In this document: positions 1 through 6,579 of the stretch, piece after piece
Layout: every line of letters begins with the position of its first letter
How positions within the stretch are numbered: the stretch's first letter is position 1
Position numbers and translations under genes: made by a program
Assembly (NCBI GenBank): GCA_964368605.1
Contig: CAYJBP010000114.1
Coordinates: 1-7,231, forward strand
Direction of reading: 5' to 3'
DNA length: 7,231 bases
DNA from: CAYJBP01 sp964368605
GTDB taxonomy: Bacteria > Bacillota > Dehalobacteriia > UBA4068
Notes under the pieces: model-generated
What the model saw: the letters and a program-made list of their open reading frames with translations, nothing else
What the model was told of the DNA's origin: nothing
Database searches by the model: none

Positions 1-24
1 AAGCTTTAATTTAAGGAGGCAAAT

Positions 25-2610
25 ATGGAAAATTACTGGCAAAAAGTAGATGAGGTGCTAAACCTAAAACAGAGCAAAAAAGAAGGAATAAGCCAGGCCG
101 AAGCTGCAAGCCGCCTGCGCCAGTATGGCCCTAATCAGCTTAAAGAGGGCAAAAAGCAAACTATGGTGCAAAGAATTATCGATCAATTAAAAGATCCGAT
201 GATTATTGTGCTAATTATGGCCGCCTTGGTTTCGGGCATATTTGGCGAAGAATTGGCCGATATGATCATCATTATGGTGGTGGTTATCCTAAATACGGCC
301 TTGGGCATCTTCCAGGAAAGTAAGGCCGAAAAAGCGATTGAGGCCTTGCAGAATATGTCGGCGCCTAAGGCCACAGTGCGCCGCGAGGGGCAAGTGCTGG
401 AAATTGCCGCCAGTGAATTGGTGATGGGCGATATTGTAATTTTAGAAGCCGGCGATACCATTCCTGCCGATTTGCGCCTAATCGAAAGTAAAAGCCTTAA
501 AATAGAAGAAGCCGCCTTAACCGGCGAATCGGTACCGGTAGAAAAAGATGCTTTAGCCCAGCTAAACCAAGGCCATGAACTGCCTTTGGGCGATCGGGTA
601 ACGATGGCCTATATGGGCACTAATATCGTTTACGGCCGTGGCGAAGGGGTGGTAACTGCCATTGGTATGGCCACCGAAATGGGCAAAATTGCCGATATCT
701 TAGCCAATACCAATGATGATAAAACCCCATTACAGCAAAAATTAGCCTCTTTAAGCAAAATTTTATCGATAGTGGTTTTGGCCATTTCGGTATTCATTTT
801 TGCCTTTAGCATTATCAGTGAGGGCAGCTTTAATAGCGCCCATATCCTAGAATCATTTATGACAGCCGTTAGCCTGGCTGTGGCCGCCATCCCCGAAGGC
901 CTGGTAGTAGTGGTTACGGTAATGCTTTCTTTGGGTGTTACCAAAATGGCTAAATCTAAAGCGATTATCCGTCGCCTAACCGCAGTAGAAACTTTAGGCT
1001 GCACCCAAATTATTTGCTCCGACAAAACCGGCACCTTAACCCAAAATAAAATGACGGTAGTCGATTTTTTTGGCAATGAGCAAAACCTAGCCCTAGGCCT
1101 GGCCTTATGCAATGATAGCCAGCTGGGAGCCGATCAAGAATATTTGGGCGATCCTACCGAAACAGCCTTGATGGATTATGGCCAAAAGTTGGGCTTAATT
1201 GCAAGCCTAAGCGCCTGGCCAAGGGTGGCCGAAGCGCCTTTTGATTCGGATCGCAAAATGATGTCTACTATTCATCAGCATAGCGAGGGCAAAATCAGCC
1301 AGTTTACCAAGGGTGCGCCGGATCAAATTCTAAATTGTTGCAGCCATATCGAAGAGCAAGGCCAAATTAGGCCGCTTAATGATGCCGATAAAAAAGCTAT
1401 CTTGACCGCCAATTCTCAAATGGCCGATAAAGCCTTAAGGGTGCTGGCCTTAGGTTATAAGGATTATGCGGCAATACCGCAGGATATCAGCCCTGCTAAT
1501 TTGGAGCAAGGCCTGGTATTTAGTGGTTTGGTGGGGATGATTGACCCCATCAGGCCGGAGGCTAAAGCGGCTATCGAGCAATGCCATAGCGCCGGGATTA
1601 AAGCAATAATGATTACCGGCGACCATAAAGACACAGCGGCCGCCATTGCCGCAGAGCTGGGCATTTTGCAAAATAAAGAGCAGGCTATTACCGGCTTGGA
1701 ATTGGCTGCTTTAAGCGATGAGCAGTTTAAAGATAAAATTCAAGATTTATCTGTTTATGCCCGAGTGCAACCCGAGCATAAGGTAAGAATTGTAAAGATG
1801 TGGAAAAGCCTAGGCCGAATTACGGCGATGACCGGCGATGGCGTAAATGATGCGCCGGCCCTAAAATCGGCCGATATTGGGGTAGGCATGGGCATAACCG
1901 GCACCGATGTTACCAAAAATGTGGCCGATATGGTTTTAGCCGACGATAATTTTGCCACTATCGTTAAAGCGGTGCGCGAAGGGCGACGCATTTACGAGAA
2001 TATTCGCAAAGCGGTGCAATTTTTGCTGGCTTCTAATTTATCGGAGGTGGTGGCGATTTTTATTGCTACCCTAGCCGGATTTACCTTATTTAAGCCGATT
2101 CAGATTTTATGGATTAATCTGATTACCGATACTTTCCCGGCGATGGCCTTGGGCATGGAAAAGGCCGAGGATGATATCATGAATTTAGAGCCACGCGACC
2201 CTAAGGAGAGTATTTTTGCCGATAATGTGGGCAAATCGATAATTTGGCAGGGGATATCAGTAGCTATTTTAACTTTGATTGCCTTTTTTATAGGCAATCA
2301 GCAAAGCGGTGATCATGGGATGACGATGGCGTTTTTGACATTATCTTTATGCGAGATTTTCCATTCATTTAATATGCGTTCGCGCAGCAAATCGATATTC
2401 AGCCTAAAAACCCATAATAAGTATTTATATCTGGCCATGATTATGGCTTTTGTGATGACAATAGTGGTAATTTATGTACCGGGAATTAATGATTTATTCC
2501 ATTTAATACCGATTAGCCTAAACCTATTTATGATAGCAATAGGCCTATCGCTGATGGTAATACCGCTGGTAGAAATTGTAAAGCTCATAGCCCGCAAACG
2601 CAAATTCTAA
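25..2610 (+). CDS. Calcium-transporting P-type ATPase (P2 type, SERCA/PMCA-like)
   Basis: ATP-driven pump of the cytoplasmic membrane, predicted to export Ca2+. The 861-residue length is typical for bacterial P2 ATPases. Order: N-terminal cation-ATPase domain (about 4-70); M1-M2 (about 55-97); actuator domain with TGES (166-169); M3-M4 (about 245-305) with PEGL at 290-293; phosphorylation motif DKTGTLT with Asp333; nucleotide domain with KGAP (429-432); TGD (531-533); hinge TGDGVND (603-609); M5-M10 (about 663-855). By motif alignment to SERCA, the Ca2+ ligands E291 (M4), N671 and E674 (M5), N698, T701 and D702 (M6) and E777 (M8) are all present, so both sites I and II look complete. The family call is secure; Ca2+ specificity and two-ion stoichiometry are inferred. 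Start: ATG at 25, five bases after TAAGGAGG (12-19). The promoter lies outside the window. There is no signal peptide, as expected. A terminator follows 10 nt after the stop. Confidence 0.96.
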   Translation: MENYWQKVDEVLNLKQSKKEGISQAEAASRLRQYGPNQLKEGKKQTMVQRIIDQLKDPMIIVLIMAALVSGIFGEELADMIIIMVVVILNTALGIFQESKAEKAIEALQNMSAPKATVRREGQVLEIAASELVMGDIVILEAGDTIPADLRLIESKSLKIEEAALTGESVPVEKDALAQLNQGHELPLGDRVTMAYMGTNIVYGRGEGVVTAIGMATEMGKIADILANTNDDKTPLQQKLASLSKILSIVVLAISVFIFAFSIISEGSFNSAHILESFMTAVSLAVAAIPEGLVVVVTVMLSLGVTKMAKSKAIIRRLTAVETLGCTQIICSDKTGTLTQNKMTVVDFFGNEQNLALGLALCNDSQLGADQEYLGDPTETALMDYGQKLGLIASLSAWPRVAEAPFDSDRKMMSTIHQHSEGKISQFTKGAPDQILNCCSHIEEQGQIRPLNDADKKAILTANSQMADKALRVLALGYKDYAAIPQDISPANLEQGLVFSGLVGMIDPIRPEAKAAIEQCHSAGIKAIMITGDHKDTAAAIAAELGILQNKEQAITGLELAALSDEQFKDKIQDLSVYARVQPEHKVRIVKMWKSLGRITAMTGDGVNDAPALKSADIGVGMGITGTDVTKNVADMVLADDNFATIVKAVREGRRIYENIRKAVQFLLASNLSEVVAIFIATLAGFTLFKPIQILWINLITDTFPAMALGMEKAEDDIMNLEPRDPKESIFADNVGKSIIWQGISVAILTLIAFFIGNQQSGDHGMTMAFLTLSLCEIFHSFNMRSRSKSIFSLKTHNKYLYLAMIMAFVMTIVVIYVPGINDLFHLIPISLNLFMIAIGLSLMVIPLVEIVKLIARKRKF

Positions 2611-2620
2611 AAGTTTTTGG

Positions 2621-2646
2621 CTTTACCTTTTTACAAAAAGGTAAAG
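2621..2646 (+). terminator. Intrinsic terminator of the Ca2+-ATPase gene
   Basis: CTTTACCTTTT and AAAAGGTAAAG form an 11-bp stem with a TACA loop, beginning 10 nt after the ATPase stop codon. The downstream tract (2647-2668) is T-rich but broken by other bases, so termination may be leaky. On the opposite strand no T-run follows the hairpin, so it works in the + direction. Confidence 0.7.
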
Positions 2647-2702
2647 GTCTTAATTCTTTTAATTTTTCAATTGTAAAAAGCAAGCTAAAGCAGGCTAGCT
2701 AT

Positions 2703-2745
2703 AAAAAGGGGCTATCGCAAATAAAACAAATTTGCGATAGCCCCT
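2703..2745 (-). terminator. Intrinsic terminator of glnN
   Basis: A perfect 16-bp inverted repeat (arms 2707-2722 and 2730-2745, core GGGGCTATCGC) with a 7-nt loop. Read on the minus strand, the stem is followed directly by TTTTT (complement of 2703-2707). It lies about 20 nt beyond the glnN stop codon. On the plus strand only TAAATTATAATC follows, so it serves mainly glnN, though such a strong stem may also block readthrough from the convergent ATPase gene. Confidence 0.88.
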
Positions 2746-2763
2746 AAATTATAATCAAAAAAA

Positions 2764-4854
2764 TCAAACACTATATAATAGTTGCCCATAGCTGGGGAAA
2801 GGCCAATAATCATTGGCGACTAAAATTTCCATTTCATCGGCAATAATGCGGGTTTCCTGCATCAAAGAGAATATTTTATCACGGCTATATTGAGCCAGCT
2901 CGACGGTATCTTCGATATCACGTGCCCTAATCAATAATTCCTCCAAATCGATGCAGCATTGATAAAGACTATTGCTTAAAGCCGTTAACTTGCCAATAAT
3001 TTTTTCTTCCATTTCGCATTGCAAATCAGGTAATACCTGCTTTTGAAGCAGGGCGCTTTGGCATAAATGATGATTATACTTGCTTACAGCAGGCAAAATC
3101 TGGCGCCTAATCATATCAACCATCGTCTGCCCCTCGATATTAATTACCTTATAATAATTCTCGAGCAGGATTTCATGACGAGAATGAAGCTCTTCTTTGG
3201 TAAAAATACCATATTTTTCGTATAAGGCAATATTTTTAGGAGCAATCAGATAAGATAAAGCCTCCGGGGTAGACGGTAAATTGAGCAAACCACGCTTGGC
3301 AGCCTCTTCTTGCCAGCAATCGGTATAGCTATCACCGCTAAAGATAATCCGACGATGCTTGGCTATGGTATCATGAATTAATTTATGCAAATCTTCCGTA
3401 AAATTATCGCTTTGCTCAAGATGGGTAGCAAACTCGTCTAAAGCCGCAGCTAGGGTTACATTTAGAATTGTATTAATCCCGGCAATCGAAAAAGAAGAGC
3501 CGGGCATTCTAAATTCGAATTTATTGCCGGTAAAGGCAAAAGGCGAGGTACGATTGCGGTCGGTAGAGGTGCAAGGGAAAGGCGGCAGAGCATCTACCCC
3601 AACTTTAATCGTCTTTTTGGTGGGATCATGATAATCATTGCCACTTTCTAAGGCATCTAAAACGGCCTCGATTTCATCACCCAAATAAAGCGAGATAATC
3701 GCAGGAGGCGCTTCGGCTGCACCTAAACGATGATCATTGCCTGCCGAAGCACAAGATAAACGCAGCAAATCTTGATGCTCGTCTACGGCCTTGATTACCG
3801 CACATAAAAATAGCAAAAACTTAGCATTATCAATCGGCGATGTGCCTGGCTCAAAAAGATTTTCGCCCCGATCTGTCATCAAAGACCAATTATTATGTTT
3901 GCCGCTACCATTGATGCCGGCAAAGGGCTTTTCATGCAAAAGGCAAGTTAAATTATGGCGTTCGGCCACCTTTTTCATAAATTCCATCGTCAATTGATTG
4001 TGATCGGTAGCCCGATTGCTGGTGGTGTATACGCAGGCCAATTCATGCTGAGCAGGGGCAGCCTCATTATGTTCGGTTTTAGCATAAACACCTACTTTCC
4101 AAAGCTCGGTGTCTAAATCTTCCATATAGGCCAAAACCCGTGGCCGCAAAGAGCCAAAATAATGATCCTCCATCTCCTGCCCTTTGGGCGGTTTTGCGCC
4201 AAATAAGGTGCGTCCGCAGAAAAATAAATCCTGCCTCTTCTTATATAAATCTTTATCAACCAAAAAATATTCTTGCTCGGCGCCGGCGCTGGTAATTACC
4301 CTTTGGCTAATATCATCGCCGAATAAACGCAAAATACGCAGGCCTTGCTCATTAATGCGCTCCATCGACCGTAAAAGTGGGGTTTTGCGGTCCAAAACAT
4401 GACCATTAGACGAGAAGAAAATCGAAGGGATATACAAAGTATGCTCTTTGATAAAAGCATAGGATGTGGGATCCCAAGCGCTATAACCCCTGGCCTCGAA
4501 GGTGGCTCTTAAGCCGCCGGAGGGAAAGGACGAAGCATCCGGCTCATCGAGCAGCAATTCCTTGCCCGAAAATTCCATAATCACGCCGCCCTCTTTAGTG
4601 GGGCAAACAAAGCTGGAATGTTTTTCGGCCGTAATGCCGGTCATGGGCTGAAACCAATGCGAAAAATGAGTAGCGCCGCGTTCTATGGCCCAATCTTTCA
4701 TGGCATTAGCGATAACACCTGCTACAGTAGGATCTAAAGCCTGGCCAATTCGGCCGGTCTTTTTTAAGCTGGCATAAATATCTTTGGGCAAAGTTGCCTT
4801 CATGGCGGCCTCATTATAGACCATTGTACCAAAAATTTCAGTTATTTTAGACAT
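2764..4854 (-). CDS. glnN: Glutamine synthetase type III (GSIII)
   Basis: Catalyses ATP-dependent condensation of glutamate and ammonium to glutamine in the cytoplasm, the main entry of ammonium under nitrogen limitation. The 696-residue length fits GSIII (about 700), not GSI or GSII (about 350-470). Landmarks in order: GSIII-specific N-terminal region (1-180); metal-site motif GAEQEYF (191-197); KTEHNEAAPAQHELA (259-273); NGSGKHNNWS (315-324), matching the glutamate/ATP region; NDHRLGAAEAPPA (373-385); RNRTSPFAFTG (433-443) with catalytic-type arginines; KFEFRMPGSS (445-454); a long helical C-terminal region; and the typical tail NDYWPFPSYGQLLY (681-694). All core motifs are intact. Family members form dodecamers. 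The start is ATG, complement of 4852-4854, with AGGAGG (complement of 4861-4866) six bases upstream. The gene appears monocistronic, with its own promoter, leader hairpin and terminator. It converges on the ATPase gene and diverges from the large RNA. Confidence 0.97.
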   Translation of the reverse strand: MSKITEIFGTMVYNEAAMKATLPKDIYASLKKTGRIGQALDPTVAGVIANAMKDWAIERGATHFSHWFQPMTGITAEKHSSFVCPTKEGGVIMEFSGKELLLDEPDASSFPSGGLRATFEARGYSAWDPTSYAFIKEHTLYIPSIFFSSNGHVLDRKTPLLRSMERINEQGLRILRLFGDDISQRVITSAGAEQEYFLVDKDLYKKRQDLFFCGRTLFGAKPPKGQEMEDHYFGSLRPRVLAYMEDLDTELWKVGVYAKTEHNEAAPAQHELACVYTTSNRATDHNQLTMEFMKKVAERHNLTCLLHEKPFAGINGSGKHNNWSLMTDRGENLFEPGTSPIDNAKFLLFLCAVIKAVDEHQDLLRLSCASAGNDHRLGAAEAPPAIISLYLGDEIEAVLDALESGNDYHDPTKKTIKVGVDALPPFPCTSTDRNRTSPFAFTGNKFEFRMPGSSFSIAGINTILNVTLAAALDEFATHLEQSDNFTEDLHKLIHDTIAKHRRIIFSGDSYTDCWQEEAAKRGLLNLPSTPEALSYLIAPKNIALYEKYGIFTKEELHSRHEILLENYYKVINIEGQTMVDMIRRQILPAVSKYNHHLCQSALLQKQVLPDLQCEMEEKIIGKLTALSNSLYQCCIDLEELLIRARDIEDTVELAQYSRDKIFSLMQETRIIADEMEILVANDYWPFPSYGQLLYSV

Positions 4855-4866
4855 TATTTACCTCCT

Positions 4867-4928
4867 AAAAAAAATAAGGCGCTGCAAACTTAAAACAAAA
4901 CAAGTTTGTCTTAAGTTTACAGCGCCTT
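4867..4928 (-). terminator. Terminator-like leader hairpin upstream of glnN (putative attenuator)
   Basis: On the minus strand an 18-bp stem (AAGGCGCTGTAAACTTAA with TTAAGTTTGCAGCGCCTT, one U-G pair) is extended by GACAAA/TTTGTT to about 24 bp around a CTTGT loop (4876-4928). ATTTTTTTT follows and runs straight into the AGGAGG of glnN. This is the architecture of an intrinsic terminator between promoter and start codon, so glnN expression probably requires antitermination or readthrough. The effector is unknown. No glutamine riboswitch or paired ANTAR-type hairpins are visible, and only about 10 nt separate the predicted start point from the stem. An alternative is a 5' stabilising hairpin that also controls access to the ribosome binding site. 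Confidence 0.75.
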
Positions 4929-4944
4929 TGCTGTTACTTTAGTT

Positions 4945-4973
4945 ATTATAAACATTTTGAGGATTATTGTCAA
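4945..4973 (-). promoter_or_regulatory. Consensus sigma-70/sigma-A promoter of glnN
   Basis: Read on the minus strand, TTGACA (complement of 4968-4973) and TATAAT (complement of 4945-4950) are separated by exactly 17 bases, a perfect match to the housekeeping consensus. The predicted start point is near 4938, about 85 nt upstream of the glnN ATG. No GlnR/TnrA-like TGTNA-N7-TNACA box was found around it. With a promoter this strong, control is more likely to come from the leader hairpin than from initiation. Confidence 0.88.
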
Positions 4974-5134
4974 GCAAAAAGTTAAGATTTGAAGAAATTT
5001 TTTGATGTTTTATTATGGTAAAAAATTAAATTATTAAAATATTTTTTCGAGATTATTATTTTAAATAGATAGATGTTAGGTTTATAGTTGTTGTTTGATA
5101 AAAAACCTAAATTATAAAAATAATTAGAAAACTA
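4974..5134. other. AT-rich spacer between divergent promoters, with an inverted repeat
   Basis: About 160 bp, very A/T-rich, with no ORF of note. An 8-bp perfect inverted repeat (TTAGGTTT at 5076-5083 and AAACCTAA at 5103-5110, 19-nt spacer) lies 24 bp upstream of the -35 box of the large RNA. It has no T-tract, so it is more plausibly a protein site than a terminator, but could be chance in such AT-rich DNA. The A-tracts at 5111-5134 resemble an UP element. Confidence 0.5.
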
Positions 5135-5163
5135 TTGACAAATGGCAAACTATTTGCTATAAT
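5135..5163 (+). promoter_or_regulatory. Perfect sigma-70/sigma-A promoter with extended -10, driving the large RNA
   Basis: TTGACA (5135-5140), a 17-bp spacer, then TATAAT (5158-5163), preceded by TG at 5155-5156 to give the extended -10 TGCTATAAT. Both hexamers, the spacing and the extension match consensus, and A/T tracts lie just upstream. Such a combination predicts very strong, constitutive-type transcription. The start point is expected near 5170. No protein-coding gene follows. Confidence 0.92.
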
Positions 5164-5167
5164 TTAA

Positions 5168-5197
5168 ATATCAGGAAGCAACCTGATATCCACCGGG
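5168..5197 (+). other. 5' terminal hairpin and 5' strand of the end-closing helix
   Basis: ATATCAGG (5168-5175) and CCTGATAT (5182-5189) form an 8-bp hairpin with loop AAGCAA at the very start of the transcript. Next, CCACCGGG (5190-5197) complements CCCGGTAGG (6708-6716) near the 3' end, 8 bp with one bulged A. The hairpin 5' arm (ATCAGG) could instead pair with CCTGAT at 6729-6734, nested outside the closing helix. Confidence 0.6.
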
Positions 5198-5221
5198 AAC
5201 AAATTGAACTTCAATCGATCG

Positions 5222-5307
5222 TTTTAAGCGCCAAGTTGGCAAATTGGTTGAAGGCAATGGTTTTCAGGGAAAGGCAAATTAAGCCGCCGAGTATGGCGAA
5301 GCTTAAA
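5222..5307 (+). other. 5' domain multibranch stem of the large RNA
   Basis: TTTAAGC (5223-5229) pairs with GCTTAAA (5301-5307), 7 bp. Just inside are a GCCA/TGGC mini-hairpin (5230-5240) and a CGCC/GGCG hairpin (5285-5298, loop GAGTAT). The purine-rich stretch between them (about 5241-5283) is unpaired in this model. Shortly downstream, TATTAAT/ATTAATA (5368-5384) forms another perfect 7-bp hairpin. Confidence 0.5.
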
Positions 5308-5396
5308 TATCGGATAGATTAGGTTAATGGCTAGCTAAGTTTTGTTAGACCCATGTATGATTACAGCTATTAATTTAATTAATATTTGATAAAGCC

Positions 5397-5721
5397 GGAT
5401 TAGCAAAAGCAGTAAATTAAGTAATACCAGGTAATAAATGGTAGTATTGGCAAGCAAGTTGGCCAAAAAACCAAAGCGATTAATGGCGCCACAGGCAGTT
5501 AATCAGTATAGCGGGCAGGTTTTTAGCCGCCATACAGCTTAAAGCAAGTAGATATGGCAAACAAGGGTTGCGAGCAAGAGGCAACCATAAACTACTGCAA
5601 AGCAACAAAAGCAATACAGGTAATAAAACCAACACAGGTAATAAAATCACCTTAGCAAGTAAAAGCCGCCACAAATGTACGGCTAAACCCAAACGGAGCT
5701 TGCAATGGGTATTGCTAATCC
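5397..5721 (+). other. Central module closed by a perfect 10-bp helix
   Basis: GGATTAGCAA (5397-5406) is exactly complementary to TTGCTAATCC (5712-5721). The enclosed 300 nt contain several local hairpins: AATACCA with TGG/GTATT (5423-5448); TTGGC/GCCAA (5447-5466); GATTAA/TTAATC (5478-5504); GTAT-GCGG/CCGC-ATAC with an A/C mismatch (5506-5535); GGTTGC/GCAACC (5566-5586, loop GAGCAAGAG); and AGCCG/CGGCT (5664-5684). Part of the closing strand can alternatively pair with 6350-6357, and GCAAT/ATTGC at 5702-5715 competes as well. Confidence 0.5.
5616..5646 (+). repeat. Two copies of a 13-nt direct repeat ACAGGTAATAAAA
   Basis: Exact copies at 5616-5628 and 5634-5646, separated by CCAAC. The core CAGGTAA recurs as ACCAGGTAAT at 5426-5435 and 6031-6040 and throughout the decamer array at 5911-6007, so one short sequence family is scattered through the middle of the RNA. 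Confidence 0.8.
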
Positions 5722-5864
5722 CCCGAAAACACAATCAGCTTAAAGCGAGTTTTTGGCTTAAGTTTGAACAAGCGGATGGCGCGCGGCATAGCGGAGCTTC
5801 TCAAGGCAAAAAGGATGCAGTCGAGCAGGTAGTCTGTGCCTAATCACCTTGGAGGAAGAGAACC

Positions 5865-5939
5865 ATGCTTAAACAAAAATCCGTTCCAAAACCCAACCCA
5901 AATAAGTTTTACCAAGCAAGACCAAGCAAGACCAGGTAA
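5865..5939 (+). CDS. Possible 24-residue peptide ORF inside the large RNA (doubtful)
   Basis: ATG at 5865 is preceded by GGAGGAAG (5851-5858), a good Shine-Dalgarno match with 9 nt from the end of GGAGG to the ATG. The frame encodes a short basic, Pro/Lys-rich peptide (begins MLKQKSVPKPNP, ends PSKTR) and closes at TAA inside the third unit of the decamer array. It resembles no protein I know. The 10-nt repeat carries a stop in every TAAG unit and shifts frame each time, so the array cannot be coding. The site could be a genuine small ORF or a purine-rich structural element. Confidence 0.2.
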   Translation: MLKQKSVPKPNPNKFYQARPSKTR

Positions 5940-6007
5940 GACCAAGTAAGACCAGGTAAGACCAGGTAAGACCAGGTAAGACCAGGTAAGACCAAGTAAG
6001 ACCAAGC
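5911..6007 (+). repeat. Tandem decamer array, ACCARGYAAG x 9 plus a partial unit
   Basis: Nine contiguous 10-nt units run from 5911 to 6000, followed by a partial copy (ACCAAGC). Units vary at only two places: ACCAAGCAAG (units 1-2), ACCAGGTAAG (3, 5-8) and ACCAAGTAAG (4, 9). The sequence is nearly free of self-complementarity and is A/G-rich, so this stretch should be single-stranded. The period is not a multiple of three and TAA recurs, which rules out coding. Confidence 0.97.
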
Positions 6008-6099
6008 CGACTTTGAGTAAGTGATTTTTTACCAGGTAATTTTGACAAACTAAGTATGATCAGCCAAGTTTTAAGATTGCAAGTGAAGGTATTGTTTTA

Positions 6100-6216
6100 A
6101 AGCCTGGTTTGACAATCAAGTTAATAGCCCGGATTTTTAGGGCTAGGTGTGAGCATTAAGTTTGTTAAGCAAGCAAGTAAGTTAAGCAAGTAAGTTAAGC
6201 AAGTTAAAACCAGGCT
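6100..6216 (+). other. Perfect 11-bp helix enclosing a hairpin and a second repeat array
   Basis: AAGCCTGGTTT (6100-6110) is exactly complementary to AAACCAGGCTT (6207-6216 with its neighbouring A). Enclosed are TAGCCC/GGGCTA (6125-6145, loop GGATTTTTA) and the 13-nt tandem repeats at 6164-6207. The CCTGGT of the 5' arm also complements every ACCAGG in the upstream decamer array, so alternative pairings are possible. Confidence 0.55.
6164..6207 (+). repeat. Short tandem repeat GTTAAGCAAGTAA, about three units
   Basis: Units begin at 6164 (17 nt, with an extra AAGC), 6181 (exact 13-mer) and 6194 (ends TTA instead of TAA). It shares AAGCAAG/AAGTAAG words with the decamer array, suggesting both grew by slippage from the same purine-rich vocabulary. 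Confidence 0.85.
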
Positions 6217-6225
6217 TGGCGAAAA

Positions 6226-6253
6226 AGATTTACAAGTAAAGATTTACAGGTCA
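6226..6253 (+). repeat. Two copies of a 14-nt repeat AGATTTACARGTMA
   Basis: AGATTTACAAGTAA (6226-6239) is followed immediately by AGATTTACAGGTCA (6240-6253), two differences in 14. It again contains the CARGT word seen elsewhere in the RNA. A hairpin with one wobble pair (TAAGTAGT/ACTGCTTA, 6267-6288) and a perfect 9-bp hairpin (6296-6320) follow. Confidence 0.75.
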
Positions 6254-6579
6254 AGATCTTTCAATGTAAGTAGTGCAATGACTGCTTAATGTAAATTAAA
6301 TAATGAAAGTTATTATTTAAACACTAAGCAACAGATTTATCGTAATATTATCCGGCTCGATTAGCCCCGATTAAGTCCCGTGATTTTGTTAAAAGCAAGG
6401 TAGTGGCAGTTGGCTTTAATGCAAAAAGGGTGAAGGGTGCCATAGTGCAGGATAAAATATCAGTATAGGCAGTTACTGATAATTACAAAGTAATAAGATT
6501 TTGCAAGATTTGATTTAAGATTCAAATATTTGGGTAAAAGATTGTGGGTTTTGGTAAATCAAAGGAGAATGAGTAGCAG

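Noticed and set aside
4930..4975. GlnR/TnrA operator near the glnN promoter
   Set aside because: TGTTA at 4932 has no matching TNACA half-site at the required spacing.
5664..5684. AGCCG...CGGCT stem resembling group II intron domain V
   Set aside because: Too short, lacks the AGC/CGA-type catalytic triad and GNRA features of domain V, and there is no GUGYG 5' boundary or reverse transcriptase.
5480..5734. 84-codon minus-strand ORF rich in Leu
   Set aside because: The Leu runs come from reading the complement of the AAGCAA/CAGGTAA words; there is no start signal and it is antisense to the structured RNA.
5568..5843. 91-codon plus-strand ORF (TTG start) inside the large RNA
   Set aside because: No ribosome binding site, low-complexity Lys/Asn-rich composition, no recognisable family, and it crosses several perfect hairpins. 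Best explained as chance openness in a stop-poor stretch.
5911..6007. CAGGTAAG repeats as splice-donor-like sites or a CRISPR array
   Set aside because: The context is bacterial with no introns; units are contiguous 10-mers without spacers, so neither reading fits.
6042..6060. TTGACA followed by TATGAT, a possible internal promoter
   Set aside because: The hexamers are only 7 bp apart; no -10 box lies at 15-19 bp. The same holds for TTGACA near 6109.
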